DNA of 64,000 nt from assembly GCA_947462335.1 (NCBI GenBank), contig OX381714.1:22168618-22232617 (forward strand). The letters run 5' to 3'. This DNA is from Harmothoe impar (lineage: Eukaryota > Annelida > Polychaeta > Phyllodocida > Polynoidae). A program made the position numbers and the translations under genes. Positions 44,204 through 55,994 of the stretch are shown one piece after another. Positions within the stretch are counted from its first letter, which is position 1, and each line of letters opens with the position of its first letter. The notes under the pieces were generated by a model that did no database searches, was not told where the DNA came from, and saw only the letters and a program-made list of their open reading frames with translations.

Positions 44204-45287
44204 GCACCTCTGAACAGTTACATTCGTGCAGCTGGACAGAATGGTGAATGTTTGAATTATATTTCTAAACTTGTTAGTCATCTTGATTGTATGTTTCATG
44301 ATCATGTACTGATTACCGGTATGATAAGATTGTGATTTTCCGAATGCGACTTTAACCAATGTGATCATCAATTATGTAGGGGTTTACTACTACAAATAAT
44401 ATACATACTATAGTTATCCCATATCACTTAGTTCGGGTCCAATTCGGGTAGCCTGGATGGCTCATGCCACATTCCACCCACTTTGGTCAACTTGTGTCAT
44501 CTTATCGTGATCTTACAGTCCCAAACCAGATTTGTTGATATTCATCAACTACAAGCATATATGCGCTTCATTAATTATGTTGTTGGCAATTTGTATATTT
44601 TAAAACATCTTAATTATATTAAGGTCATCAGGCCTAATTTTCTTTATCAATTGATCTCGTAATAAATAAAACTAGTACTGAATAAATGACCTAATTTCCC
44701 AATCCAGTGGTTTGTGGTACTCATTTCACATGTAGCACTCCATTAACTGAGATAGCAGTAGACGTGTCACTAGCAGACCTAATTGGGTCAGAATTTACAG
44801 AAATATAAGTTAGGTGGACTATCATACCAAGGAGTTGGCAAAACAACTGAAAAATGTGTAAGGTACTTACCCCGGGGGCTAGGGCCCTGATGTCAGCTCT
44901 TATGTCCCAAAATGATACTATTTGGGGCCCGACACCCCTCTATCCCTTAAATATTGACAAAAGAATATGTTGATGTGTATAAGCTGCGTTGATGTGTATA
45001 ATGTTGTATTGGAGTTTAAACTCCTATTGACCTATACTTAAAATATGTGAGCAGCTTTCGAGGCATATAAGACGCAAGAAGGAACTAACTAAAATCATTG
45101 CCTTGACAAAAGACTTAAAGTCTTAAAAAGCATAATCTCTGTAGTATTACTGCTGTATCTGGGCTGTATCCCTCTAGGTAATGCCACAATATCTCCCAAT
45201 AGACTAATGAGGCAAATAGTCTTAAAGATAAATAGGGTTCAGTTATAGTCGTTTTATCCGTTTAACAAAGAGTAAGAAAGAAAGAAA

Positions 45288-45321
<34 letters not shown>

Positions 45322-46107
45322 AAAGGGTGTGGGCGGGAAGATCCCCCGATATATAGCAACTACTACCCTGTCCATTGGTAGAGATTGTGTCGACATCTAG
45401 AGTCAGTAGAGTGATGGAGCTGTGGGACTATGGGGGATATGCTTTAAAAGACTACACAGTATACCCTCTTTCTCAAGGCACCGATTTCAGTTTTTCCCAA
45501 TGTTCTACAAAGACACGAGCCTCTTCTGCTGCTAGACATTTTGCAAGTAATCGTCAATGGGAGATCCATACTGGCTATGTGTTGTACTTGTACCATTTGT
45601 ACCCAAACATCGGAGAATCGTGAAGAAACTATTTTTTAACGGTATGGTTATGCTTATCTGAATAGGTTCAGGTTGGCACCACCGTCTCATTCATACATAT
45701 CACAAACCCCACTACAAGGTCTCTTGTCCTGAAAGTAAACAGCAAGACAAAAAAATGTCCACGTGTAATTTCCTAAGATCTGACTTTATTGTCGAATACA
45801 GTAGATAATACACAGTTAAAAAGTGGTTCAGTGCTATATAATATTGCAGTCAGTCAAAAGAAAAAAAAACGCACAAAAAACTGCCACATGAATTTCTCTC
45901 GTCTCCAGCCCAACCTTTTCTAAAACCATGCCATTGTAACAAATTATCCATTATCTATGAGGAACGATCTAATAAACCATCAATCAATCCATTCTATATA
46001 ATCCATTTTCATTGGCATATTACCCATATTGCACTTAAATAAGTCCTTAAACAGTCATATCTACATGGTGCTGGTAGTTGTGCTGTTAGTTAGATACATA
46101 GCCACAG
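44204..46107. other. Gap between convergent Grl-B and Grl-C
   Basis: No gene is seen. A GAAA microsatellite lies at 45270-45325. Around 45770-45830 the sequence (CTGACTTTATTGTCGAATAC) resembles 49795-49830, another trace of duplicated Grl 3' flanks. Confidence 0.4.
45270..45325. repeat. GAAA microsatellite
   Basis: About a dozen AAAG/GAAA units with minor interruptions. Confidence 0.9.
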
Positions 46108-48598
46108 CTACATGAAGTCAGTCGTGGTGGTGTTAGATAAACAGTCACAACTACAGGGTGCGGACAGTTGTGGTCTTAGCTGCATCGTCACAATAGCATA
46201 TGTTACCAGGGTCCCAGAAATCTGAAACAAATATGGTTGTATATTTCATCTTGGGGAAATACAAGGCCAACGCTTATTCAAGACTTAGTTTGAATACATA
46301 ATGAATCCCTCGATTTCCCACCCCTTACGCCTTTCAAAGACCCCCCATTTATGCAGGTCAACTTTCTAAAGTACTGTATTGCCGCTGAAGTCTTTGCCAA
46401 AAAATGAACCTTTATGTGAGCTGTGGTTATATAGTGATAATTTGTAACCTGTGTACATTGTGTGTACACCTAACACTCACTAGTCATCTCCAATAACAAC
46501 ATACAAGGACATACCATGAGACAGGAATTCTTGTCAATGACAAAGATCCTTGCAAATGTAAATCCAAATGGTTCAATCTGTAACTGCTGGAGGAAGAGAT
46601 GGATCTGTAAATGATAAAGCCTAACATGGTCATCAAGCTCTTGGTTACAGTTGTGACTCAACAATTCAGTCATAAGGTGAAATAAGGTTTATCTCAAGCT
46701 TGCCATGGAGGGGCCTATCTTAGAAATGAGGTCATCTATGGTGGCTGCAGCCACATGTATGTCTTACATGTCATCATATATCAGGGTTGCTACCAAATGT
46801 GACTATACAAATCGACACGATCGACACGGCGACACGGTACTTCAAAAAATCAACAAGGCGACACAGTCAATAATCTAGACACCCATGTAAAGTCACACCA
46901 AATCCTATACTGATTTGCGTACTAGCCGTGGCTTCTACGCGAGGTTTTACGGTATTCACAACTGACACCATCAAGCGTTCCTGGCATGGATGTATCCATA
47001 GACTAGAGACTAACCTGGTGAACAGCTGCTACATTACACGACATGAGGCTCAACCTGATGAGTGTGGACTTCAGTGAATTAACCTAAAGCAAGAATAAGT
47101 AATGTATATATTGGTATCATTGTTTGTATAATACATTGTTTGCTATAAATGATACATACGACCAGAACTCACTGTGAATTACTTTATCTTTGTTTATCTA
47201 AGAAGAGGTTAGTAAATTGGAAATTTAATGGGTGTGGACCACTAAATTCGACATAGCGACATGGCCGTTTTTGGGCCTAGTGACATGCGACATGAGGAAT
47301 ATTAGAGATAGCGACATGGGACATGGACATTTCTTAAAATCGACATGGCGACATGGCTATTTCTTAAATTCGACAGGGCGACATGGCTATTTCTTAAAAT
47401 CGACATGGGAAATTGGGACCCCCCCATCCAGACCCCCAATTTAAGGTTGCTTTCGCTGTCAAGATCTTAGAGTCCAAGATGAATATAAAGTACTTGCCTT
47501 ACTTATGGTCCAAATGCAAAAGCACAGTACTAGCATTGTACCAAGTGTCCTAACCACAGAAAATAACATGGTATAACTTGGCATAACACCATTTACTACC
47601 AGAAATATCACAATAGAAAAGTTGAAGATAAAGATGGAGATCCCTAGTGCAATTATCAATGAGACTCCCTGATCTAATTTATTGCAGATTATTGACAAGT
47701 CCAGGTACCGCTCTCTTGATTTCCTCAACAAAACCTCCATACCTTCAGCTGTTAATCCCCTCCCTAAGTGAATATCAAGAAGCTGAACTTCACGATGCAA
47801 TATGACATTGAGCAATATGACAAGTGCACTTGACATGAACATTTGGTACTCTGAGAAGAAGGTATGACATGTATCAAATGCAATAAAAACTGATTTATCT
47901 TCCCGACCAATATTTAAGTGGTAAGCTATGGTGTAAGCAACAGTAATTACCAGAGCAACCAATGGTGACACAACTTGAAAAACATTAAACTTCAGATGAA
48001 ATTTTTGAAATTCCATGGCATTCTCCAACCTGTCAAATGAGTAAAACCGAGGGATGATACTACTAATACATTTTATAAGGTAGACCATAAAACCCCACAA
48101 AGGTATGTAGGAAAACCATACTATGCCCTGTCTAATTTTTCCAGCAGTGGGCAATAGCAAATTGATGTTGGTCTCTGGGGCTTCAGTAGAGAACACATAG
48201 CTTGGTACACCAATGAATACAAGTACAGGTACAGCACAATGCAATATCAACAAAGCCTTCCTTAATTTGGATTTTGGTAAGGGTATAATCAAGATGCCCG
48301 TAGAAGCCACCCAATATCTGATCCTCTGAAAGACAGTCTGATACTGCTCCTCATATGTCATAACCTGCTCCCGATCCTTAACTTGAACTGACTCCTCTTC
48401 ATGTAGAGAGGGACCAGCAAAGGGGCCAGAGAGGCCAGGAACAGGATGTGGAGAGGCCGCGGACATGAGCCAGGAGGGCCAGAAAAAGGAGACAGAGAGT
48501 AAATGACGTTGACCGTGCACAGCTTCGCTAGATGTTTTGGTGGACAGACTTCTTGAAGAAGCACGACTGGTCTGCTGCCAATCTGCATCAACTGCCAT
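46108..48598 (-). CDS. Grl-C: Gr-like 7TM receptor with long N-terminus
   Basis: Minus-strand exons: 1 48598-47498 (367 codons), 2 47083-47015 (23), 3 46604-46515 (30, FTFARIFVIDKNSCLM), 4 46221-46108 (37 plus stop, GTLVTYAIVTMQL). Total 457 aa; all introns phase 0. The exon 1 donor is GC (AAG|GCAAGT), as in Grl-B. The start MAVDADWQQ resembles Grl-A's MAVEAD, but about 60 extra Ser/Pro/His-rich residues precede VMTYEEQYQTVFQRIR. Some of that could be unused 5' sequence, since an internal Met lies in the extension. Six hydrophobic segments in exon 1 plus TM7 in exon 4. Terminal exon repeats similar to the Grl-A minisatellite follow its stop. Family call strong; ligand unknown. Confidence 0.85.
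47250..47420. repeat. CGACATGGCGACATGG tandem repeat in Grl-C intron 1 flank
   Basis: Roughly 30-bp units such as CGACATGGCGACATGGCTAT then TTCTTAAAAT, three good copies and several decayed ones. The opposite orientation of the unit occurs at 19590-19735. It lies within intron 1 of Grl-C. Confidence 0.7.
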
Positions 48599-50336
48599 GT
48601 TTGGTTTATCACTGTCCAGGACAGATGTGAGATGTCAGAAGTGGAGTTGGGGGCAGTGGTGCTTTACACACCTGACAGAACTGAGCCTTATTGATCTAAG
48701 ATCCGTTCTTTGGATGTAGAGCAGTGAGGTCCAAAGTTACCTGAGCTCAACTATTGATGGTGCTATAGGTGTCCATAGCGTCTAGACATGGCGTAAGTGC
48801 TGAGCTAACATTGTATCTAACAGTAACGTGACAGTGCCTGATAAAATGGGATTATCCCTAGTTTCCATATGTTTGCTAAGCATGTGATTTTACGGTATAC
48901 TATATCTTAAAAGTAACACTAGCATTTTATCAATTTGGTACATCACGCTTTTAAAACAAATTAAAGATGTGCATGCTCATAATTTTTTCCCTAATATTTG
49001 GAGTTATAATCTATAAAATCAGAGAACTGATTTGCAGAGAATAGACAAGATCCACTGAATCTACCTGTTGCTATGGAAACATATCAGCATACTGCTATTA
49101 TGAGACACCCATGGTCATTAAGACAGAGGGTTATGGTTCCATCGACTGTATAAATGAGCAGCAATGCTGAACAATGATGTAAACAATAATCTGTTGCTAA
49201 GGAAATGTCATAAAGAATTAGCGGTTGCTAGGCAACCATGGATTGTAGAACAAGATTTTACAATTTAATAAACATACATAATATATACTTATATCGTTAG
49301 TAATTAATATGATTGTCTCGTACTAATACGTCCGTTATGAAAATGCATGTTATTATTCATAGTCAACCATAAGAGATAGTACAGATGAACACTTGAGCTT
49401 GAATGATATGTCAGTATGAGAGCGTGGCATTAGTTCAGATTTAACTAATTAGTAATAGTGAATTGTTTTCTTATAGGTGGTTATCCAGGTCCGCAGACAA
49501 GGCGTACGTGTTGAGCTAACATCAGATGTTTAATTGAATGATAATACATGTGGCAAGGACTGAGAAAAGAGGGATTATTCCCAGCTTAAAGAAACACCCT
49601 CGCTTGTGTTCCTCTAGAATACAAATTGACAGGGTAATAAATCTTAACATTAACCAATCTAGTACATCATACTTGTTTAATTTCTCAACTTAGTTTGCTT
49701 ACTATTTCATACATATCAGAGAATATTATCAGGTTTGTTTCTGTAAATTCATGTCAATTCATATACAAATTCTTCACATGTAATTTTCTTACTTCCAGCT
49801 GACTTTATTGTCTGATTATACACATTATAAAGTGATGTACAGTGTCTTTTTGCAATCGACTAACATGAGTTAAACTGTCAATCTATTTGATAACATCATC
49901 TTCTAAAATGTACATAGATACTCAAATAACATTGTTAACGGCCAACGGTGTATTTCGACTGGTTCACCTTTCCAATATTCCAGTCGTAAATGTGGTTGTA
50001 GTGAATAACATGTCCAGGGGGCAGTACTGAGCCAGGGTTGATTCACTCTCCCATCAGATTTTATTACACCTTGCTCACCCTGATCCTGTCACTGCCCAGC
50101 CCCCCCCCCCCCCAGGGTCATACTGATGAACTAATGAAGGAGCGGGCAGTACATGGTCACTCTCACAGCATAGGGCTCATTCAGTGTAATGGTGTAGGTA
50201 TAGGGCTCATGGAAAATGATCCAAACCCCTAAAATAATGCATGGGACCCTATGTCAAAATTACTTTTAATAATTGGCAAATGATTCGACGGATGTTATGG
50301 CAGAGTTTAAACAGAATCTAGATACTTTTTCTACTA
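48599..50336. other. 5' flank of Grl-C and gene-free stretch
   Basis: No gene is seen. The Grl-C 5' flank at 48690-48800 (TTGATCTAAGATCCGTT, then ACTATTGATGGT) matches the Grl-D 5' flank at 56166-56260. A further partial copy of this flank (GGCGTACGTGTTGAGCTAAC) occurs near 49500, suggesting an extra, now lost, Grl unit. Confidence 0.45.
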
Positions 50337-50650
50337 CACTGCAAAAAAGGTTTTAAACATGTTTCGGTCTTCACATGTTTTAAGTCTAAACATAGTACTA
50401 GGTTTGTGTCTTTGAATCCTTCTGTTTAGGAATTAAACAGTTTTATTCTAAAAACCTAAACAGTTATATTGAATATGTTTAGATGTTTAGTATCTAAACA
50501 GTATGAAAAATCAGTGTTTAGGATGTAAACATGTAGTGTTTAGATCATAGTATATCAAACACATACCAGATGGCAGCTTTGTGGTTGACTGTAGTTTCCA
50601 CAACCACTCACATGTTATTGTGGCTCCAAAGATGCTTAAATCTGAGTTAA

Positions 50651-50956
50651 GGCCAAAAAAAGAAAAGGTGTGTTTCAGGTTACATGGTCTGAAAATCTAG
50701 GGTAGGTAGGTCAGATTTTTTTTTTTTTTTTTTTTACTTTAGCCTGAAAAGTACCCAGAAATCGACTCACAAACTACAATGCCGACTCGCCGACGACCGC
50801 CTCGACTTGTGAACCATCAGATCGACCCTTAAATAGCCCCAAAATGACCCAAAATATAAATATTTTTTTCAAAATTGCATAAAAATTTCTCGGGTCGGCC
50901 CTGTTTTGCTAGGTAGGGTCGGGTAACCTGAAACAAACCTTTTTTTTTATTTGGCC
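50651..50956. mobile_element. 306-bp MITE with TAA duplication
   Basis: GGCCAAAAAAAGAAAAGGTG and TTTCAGGTTACATG at the left face GGTAACCTGAAACAAACC and TTATTTGGCC at the right. TAA lies on both sides, PIF/Harbinger-like. Nested in the 2.16-kb element. Confidence 0.7.
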
Positions 50957-51232
50957 TAATCAACTTAAATTGCATGGGATACAAAAGGATAATAATACAC
51001 ATTGCAAGATTGAAGGGTTGAATGGTATATCACTATGATTACGATGCAATAAAGATGCATCTACTACATAGACACCTCCTTTAAGAACTCTAAGGATGGA
51101 TAAAGCATTATCTTCCCTGAAGGTATATTGTATTGACTCAAGGTTGTGTCTATGTTAAAGCAGAGGCCTATGTGAAATAGTGATGCACATATTGCCCTAA
51201 GATGGGGGGGGGGGCTGCTCGAAGTCTCTTCA

Positions 51233-51424
51233 AGACACTATATCGGTCTACCAGAACACAACGTCGAACGTGACATGAAGTGTTACATTCTGGACTATGT
51301 CTACGACCACCCAGAAAGTAAAAGAGCTAAACAGCTCAGGCTCAAGATTGAATTCAACTGGATTCACAGGCTAGGTACAACTGCCCCACGTGGCTTGAAC
51401 ACTATGGATAGTGTTTATGGATGA
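51233..51424 (+). pseudogene. Penelope-like element tail (GIY-YIG endonuclease C-terminus)
   Basis: A 63-codon frame contains ERDMKCYILDYVYDHPESKR and ends with WIHRLGTTAPRGLN before a stop. This W-x-H-x-L...P-x-GLN ending is the usual C-terminus of Penelope-like retroelement endonucleases. No reverse transcriptase is visible upstream, so the copy is truncated at its 5' side. The same-strand hammerhead-like motif downstream supports the assignment. Confidence 0.65.
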
Positions 51425-51750
51425 GTGCTGCTTAAATGCCCCGTTAAAAATTTTTTAACCGGCATTTTTTCCAAATTGGAAATTACTACTGGTTAAGGAA
51501 TAACTTAGTAGTGTAATCACTTAGCACTGCATCCATGGTCAAGCACAGAGTTTAAAAGCTCACACCCCTACCAACCCCATAATGGCCCCTATACCATTAT
51601 GGGAGACCCACTGCGGCGTATGTGGAATTTAATTTTTCATATACGGCGAGGAGACCAGACACCAGTCTACTTACATGTAACTGGTAGCCACATGTCTCCA
51701 TCCACAAACACCAAACCACATGGTGTTTACCACTCACCTATACTCCACAT

Positions 51751-51800
51751 CAAGCTCCTGATGAGACAACTGTCGAAACCAGTGTGTAAGGTTGAGGGAT
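51751..51800 (+). ncRNA. Candidate type I hammerhead ribozyme
   Basis: CTGATGA (51758-51764) and GAAA (51775-51778) flank a stem II made by GAC/GTC or GACA/TGTC (51765-51774). Stem III is ACC (51778-51780) with GGT (51790-51792) and a nine-base loop. The cleavage triplet is GTT, with the cut predicted after 51793. Stem I begins GAG (51794-51796) pairing with CTC (51755-51757). All core bases of the hammerhead consensus are present. Penelope-like elements are known to carry such ribozymes in their terminal repeats, and this one lies about 330 bp after a Penelope-type endonuclease tail on the same strand. The short stem II is the main weakness. Confidence 0.7.
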
Positions 51801-52500
51801 CCATAAAATCCCCCCAGTGTGTATTGAATCTATATTCAATTTAAAAACTTGTAACTGAGTTACCACTCAACACAAGGTCTGTGTCAAGTCTACTATACAG
51901 GGCTGACTTGTCACCCACCCCCTCCCAACCCCCAACTGACCGCTAGTCACAGGGTGAGGTGGGAGTGGTACACACACACACACACATTAAACCTTACTCC
52001 AACCCCCCCCCCCCCCCCCCCCGCTCTAGTAGCAGGAGGGAGTGAACCCCCAGGTGGGTGGGTGCCTAGCTGGGCAGGCCAGCCTGTATATAAGGCAGGT
52101 CAGGCCCCTCTGTGCGCTACACTTGGTCGAGCCGTGGTCCGATAATACGCCTTGTTGAAAGGACATACGTCCTTACCTACAGTTCAAGACACTATATGGA
52201 TGGAAATAAAATTATTCATTTATCTAAATATAAATAACTAAACATAATAATAATAATCTACATCTCTAGGCACACCATTTTTATCCTTAAACACTGGACA
52301 GATAAACATAATAATATGCTAAATTCTTGAATTCTAAACACTTCATTGTCCTATATATATTGCTTAAACACATAAATGTCTAAGCACTGGTCTAAACATA
52401 TTATAGGTCTAAACATGTTTAGGAACATATTGTGTGGACAAAAACGGGGCAGGAATGTGCTTTGGATTGTGTTTAGGATCTAAACAGCTTTTTTGCAGTG

Positions 52501-53166
52501 TATTGCTTATCAATTAACAGTAATTCTCCTCTTTGGCCTTACTGAATCATTTCTAATTTTCAAAATTCAATATCTAAAAAAGTAGATGGGGACCACCAAA
52601 ATCTCTTTTCACCTGTGGGTTGAGGGTAATGTGAGGGTAATGGAACAAAGTGTTGGGTTATATCTATAGATACTCTTGATACAAAGTAGGCAACCACCTT
52701 GACACAGTAATATAGTATAGCTGGTTACAATAGTATACAATGGTATAGTATAAACACCTTATTCAGTTTCCGTACGACATATGGCCTTCAATTTTTCTTA
52801 TGAATGTCGAAGAATATTCTATTTGCTTATTCATTATCATGCAGAGGTGGGAATGTGCGAGTTGTAAACCATCATGTTTACATACGGTCTGGTTATCCAG
52901 CAAAGTATAGATCAGTCACAAACTATGTGGCCTTATTGGGTCATGACACTAATGAACTGACATAGATATCGATTTCCGCCTTGCCATTGTATTTTCTAAT
53001 CAAATAAGCCTACATCGACTTTTCCATTTCTATCCACTCCATATTTACACTCCTTTGAATTGAAACGTAATACCATTTACTTGCAAGTAATTGTTTGTAC
53101 ATCTAAGTGTTTCATGGCTGATGTGACCACTGGTGACAGGAGATAAACCTATGTTTTATCCATTGT
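52501..53166. other. 3' flank of Grl-D
   Basis: No gene. 52800-53030 aligns with 39960-40200 upstream of Grl-A (shared TATAGATCAGTCACAAAC and CCATTGTATTTTCT), indicating duplication of Grl-flanking DNA. Confidence 0.5.
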
Positions 53167-55994
53167 TCAAATGATGTGCTTTGTAGTATTGGCCAGGTCC
53201 ATACAAAGTGAGTTCTGAGGTGAGGGGGTCAGTTGTATGGTCACTATTGCATAAGTTACCAGTGTGCCAACAAGCTGCAATGCAATCAAGAGGATCTTTT
53301 ATACACAGCCAAAAATAATTATCTCATTTCAAGAAAATAAGATTATTAAACTCGTCTGGCGGACAGGGCACTTGTTTTAAGAAAATATTTGTGAATTAGC
53401 ATTACTGCATTCTTCTAGTAATAACTTTTCCATGAACAGATGAAGGATGTTTCTAGTAATAATTATGTCTTATAGATGGGTTATGAGCTAATTTGGGATC
53501 GATTTTTAGTTTTCAGTTACACAACCTAGTTAAATTTATAAATATATGTGAAGCTTTTTAAACTTATAAATTCATTAGATATAGACAACAGGTCAGAACG
53601 GGTCAGGGGATCCGTCCGTCTTTATTAAAGATAAGGGTCATCTTGTGAGGCTTTCTAATATATGATAGTATCTAATGTATTTGTCATCAACAGAATGATT
53701 TAAAATGTTATGGACATATTTACATGGACATTATAAACACAAATATGATGTGTAACTGAAAAATTGAAATCGCCCCCAAATTAGCTCATAACCCATACAG
53801 CTTAAATGTGGAAACACCAAAGGAAAAATGGTATATTTTGTTGCTGTAAGTACACATAATTATTGTCAAAAAGAAAGGCTGTTGCAGATTAAGCTGTTGG
53901 AGGTAGTTAGAAATCTAAAGTCATGATTGTAAAAGCCTACACGAAACACTGCAAACAGACATATTCTTCTTATTTGAAATAGTCTGCAGATTACCTATTA
54001 TGATGGCACATTAACTTACCATAAGACATGCATTTTTATCAATGACAAAAAGCCTTGAAAAGGTAAACCCAAATGGTTCCATCTGTAGGTGTTGGAGGAA
54101 GAGCTGAACCTGTAAGTTATAAATATGTTGAATCCCAAGTTCAATTTCAAATATTCCAATTGTAAATAATTGATTGTGCAGATGTATACCATTGCAATCT
54201 AAATGCTAACTTTGTATCATTTTTATTCTAAACTCATCTAGCCCAAATTCCCCATGTACAATAAAGGAACAAAAACAATTGTACTTCTGTGATATGATAC
54301 TGCAAGGCCAACTATCAATGATATTGAACAATCGACACACTCAGAAATGTCAGCGTCATTGTCACTAGAACCACTCTCACGAGTCAGGCACTTTCAGGTG
54401 AGAGTGGTTATAGCGACAATGACACTGACTTTTCTGACTGTGAACTTTTTCTGCAGGGTCGTCAGCAATTTGTGTATTAATTGTATTTGTTTCACATTTG
54501 GGACACATAGGGACAGTGCCGTGTGACACCTTTAATAACAAGCAAGTGAACTTATTTAGTTAAGGAAGACAATTAGTCTTCAGCTGGACTACCTTTACTG
54601 TGTCATGGCTATGCCTCGACATTACCACAGGCTATCAACCAGTTAATGGCTACACAGGACGTTAAGAGTAGTATGTTATGACCTTTTGTCTGCATAAATA
54701 TCACAAATGGGGATCCAAAAGGGTTTCGAACAATTCCGACCACTAAAATACGAACCTGGTGGACAGCGGCAGTATCTGGTGATGTCAGACTCAGCGTGAA
54801 GAGGGCGGACTTCAGAGAATTTACCTGCACACGACCCATATAATAAATAGACTCATCACTTATAATGTAGTTAATTCAAGCTTTCTTCTCCGTCCTCTGT
54901 TAAGGATCTACTCATGAATACTTGATGTACAGTAATTAGGAAAAAAAGGGCAGGGTAGAATATGCAAATGCTAGATTGTTTTCAATAGAGTCATTTAAAA
55001 AGAGGGCGTAAAACTATAGTAAAAAATACAATTACACAAGGCTTTGCAGTAAATAATAAGAAAAGTCTTCCGTCAATACATTTACCTTATTTGATGTCCA
55101 GATACAAGAGCAGATCATCAGAACTGCACCGACCCTGACCGTCATGTTGACCATCATACGATGACCCGGATACATGCCACTCACCACCAAGAATAATTTG
55201 ACGCAAAAGTTGAGAATAAATGTGGATACCTCTGTTGCTATGATTAAAGAGACTCCTCGATCTAATCTATCGAGAATCCCTGACAATCTCAGGAATCGTT
55301 GACAGACCTTTTTGAAAGGGACTTCGACATATCCAGGTCTGTCTTTCTTCATGTGAGCAACTAGCAAGTGGATTTCATGATGTAGTATGAAATTGAGGAA
55401 GATTACAAGTGCATCTGCTGTGAATTTCTGGTATTTTGCGAAGAAGGTATGAGTAACGTTTAGAGCAATACGTATAGAATTAGACTCCTGCTCATAGTTT
55501 AGGTGGTACACTAGAATATTAACCACAGTGATAACCACAGCACCCAAAAACAACAGGAACTGAACGATAGTAGACTTGAAATGAAATTTCCGGAATTCTG
55601 ACAGGCTCTCCAACCTATCCAAGGACGACAACATGGGAATAGTATCCCTGATACATTTTATGAGATAGGCCATAAAAAACCAAACGAGTATGTATGAAAA
55701 CGATACTGCCCCCACTCTAACTTCATTAATAGTAAACAATAATAGATTAACGGTGGGATCAGGGGGTACGCGAAACAATGTATAGGCTGGGATGGCAATG
55801 AGCACGGACATGGATGCCACACAGTAAAGCATAAACCAACCCTGCTTCACGGTAGGCTCTGGTGACGGCACCGTCCAGATGCCAGTAGAGGAAACCCAGT
55901 ATCTGATCCTCTGGAAGTAAGTCTGATACTGCTCCTCATACGTCATAACCTGCTCACGGTCCTCAACCTGACCTGCGTCCAAGTGACCTGACAT
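53167..55994 (-). CDS. Grl-D: Gr-like 7TM receptor, four exons
   Basis: Complete minus-strand gene: exon 1 55994-55086 (303 codons), exon 2 54824-54756 (23), exon 3 54109-54020 (30, FTFSRLFVIDKNACLM), exon 4 53274-53167 (35 plus stop, LVGTLVTYAIVTIQL). Total 391 aa. All introns are phase 0 and GT-AG; the exon 1 donor is AAG|GTAAAT, the position where Grl-B and Grl-C have GC. The N-terminus has VEDREQVMTYEEQYQTYFQR. Six hydrophobic segments lie in exon 1 and TM7 in exon 4. The short intracellular-type loop before exon 2 and the C-terminal TY...Q motif fit the insect Gr family. Probably a membrane chemoreceptor or channel subunit; ligand unknown. Intron 3 carries a MITE (53476-53796). Confidence 0.85.
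53476..53796. mobile_element. 321-bp MITE in Grl-D intron 3
   Basis: ATGGGTTATGAGCTAATTTG at the left faces CAAATTAGCTCATAACCCAT at the right, and inner arms (AGTTTTCAGTTACACA) also pair. Non-coding. Confidence 0.75.
54336..54437. repeat. Short palindrome in Grl-D intron 2
   Basis: CAGAAATGTCAGCGTCATTG and AACCACTCTCAC at the left pair with GTGAGAGTGGTT and CAATGACACTGACTTTTCTG at the right. Possible small MITE. Confidence 0.6.

Larger units (their letters stand above)
50337..52500. mobile_element. 2.16-kb TIR element with nested insertions
   Basis: Starts CACTGCAAAAAAGGTTTT and ends with CAGCTTTTTTGCAGTG, flanked by TA on both sides (50335-50336 and 52501-52502), consistent with a Tc1/mariner-type target. 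The outer 200 bp of each end carry many TGTTTAG/CTAAACA subterminal motifs. No transposase frame. It contains a TAA-flanked MITE, a Penelope-like tail with a hammerhead-like motif, and simple CA and C runs. Confidence 0.65.

Noticed and set aside
47040..47080. CTGATGAG at 47056 as a second hammerhead ribozyme
   Set aside because: No GAAA follows at the needed distance; the sequence is the antisense of Grl-C exon 2.
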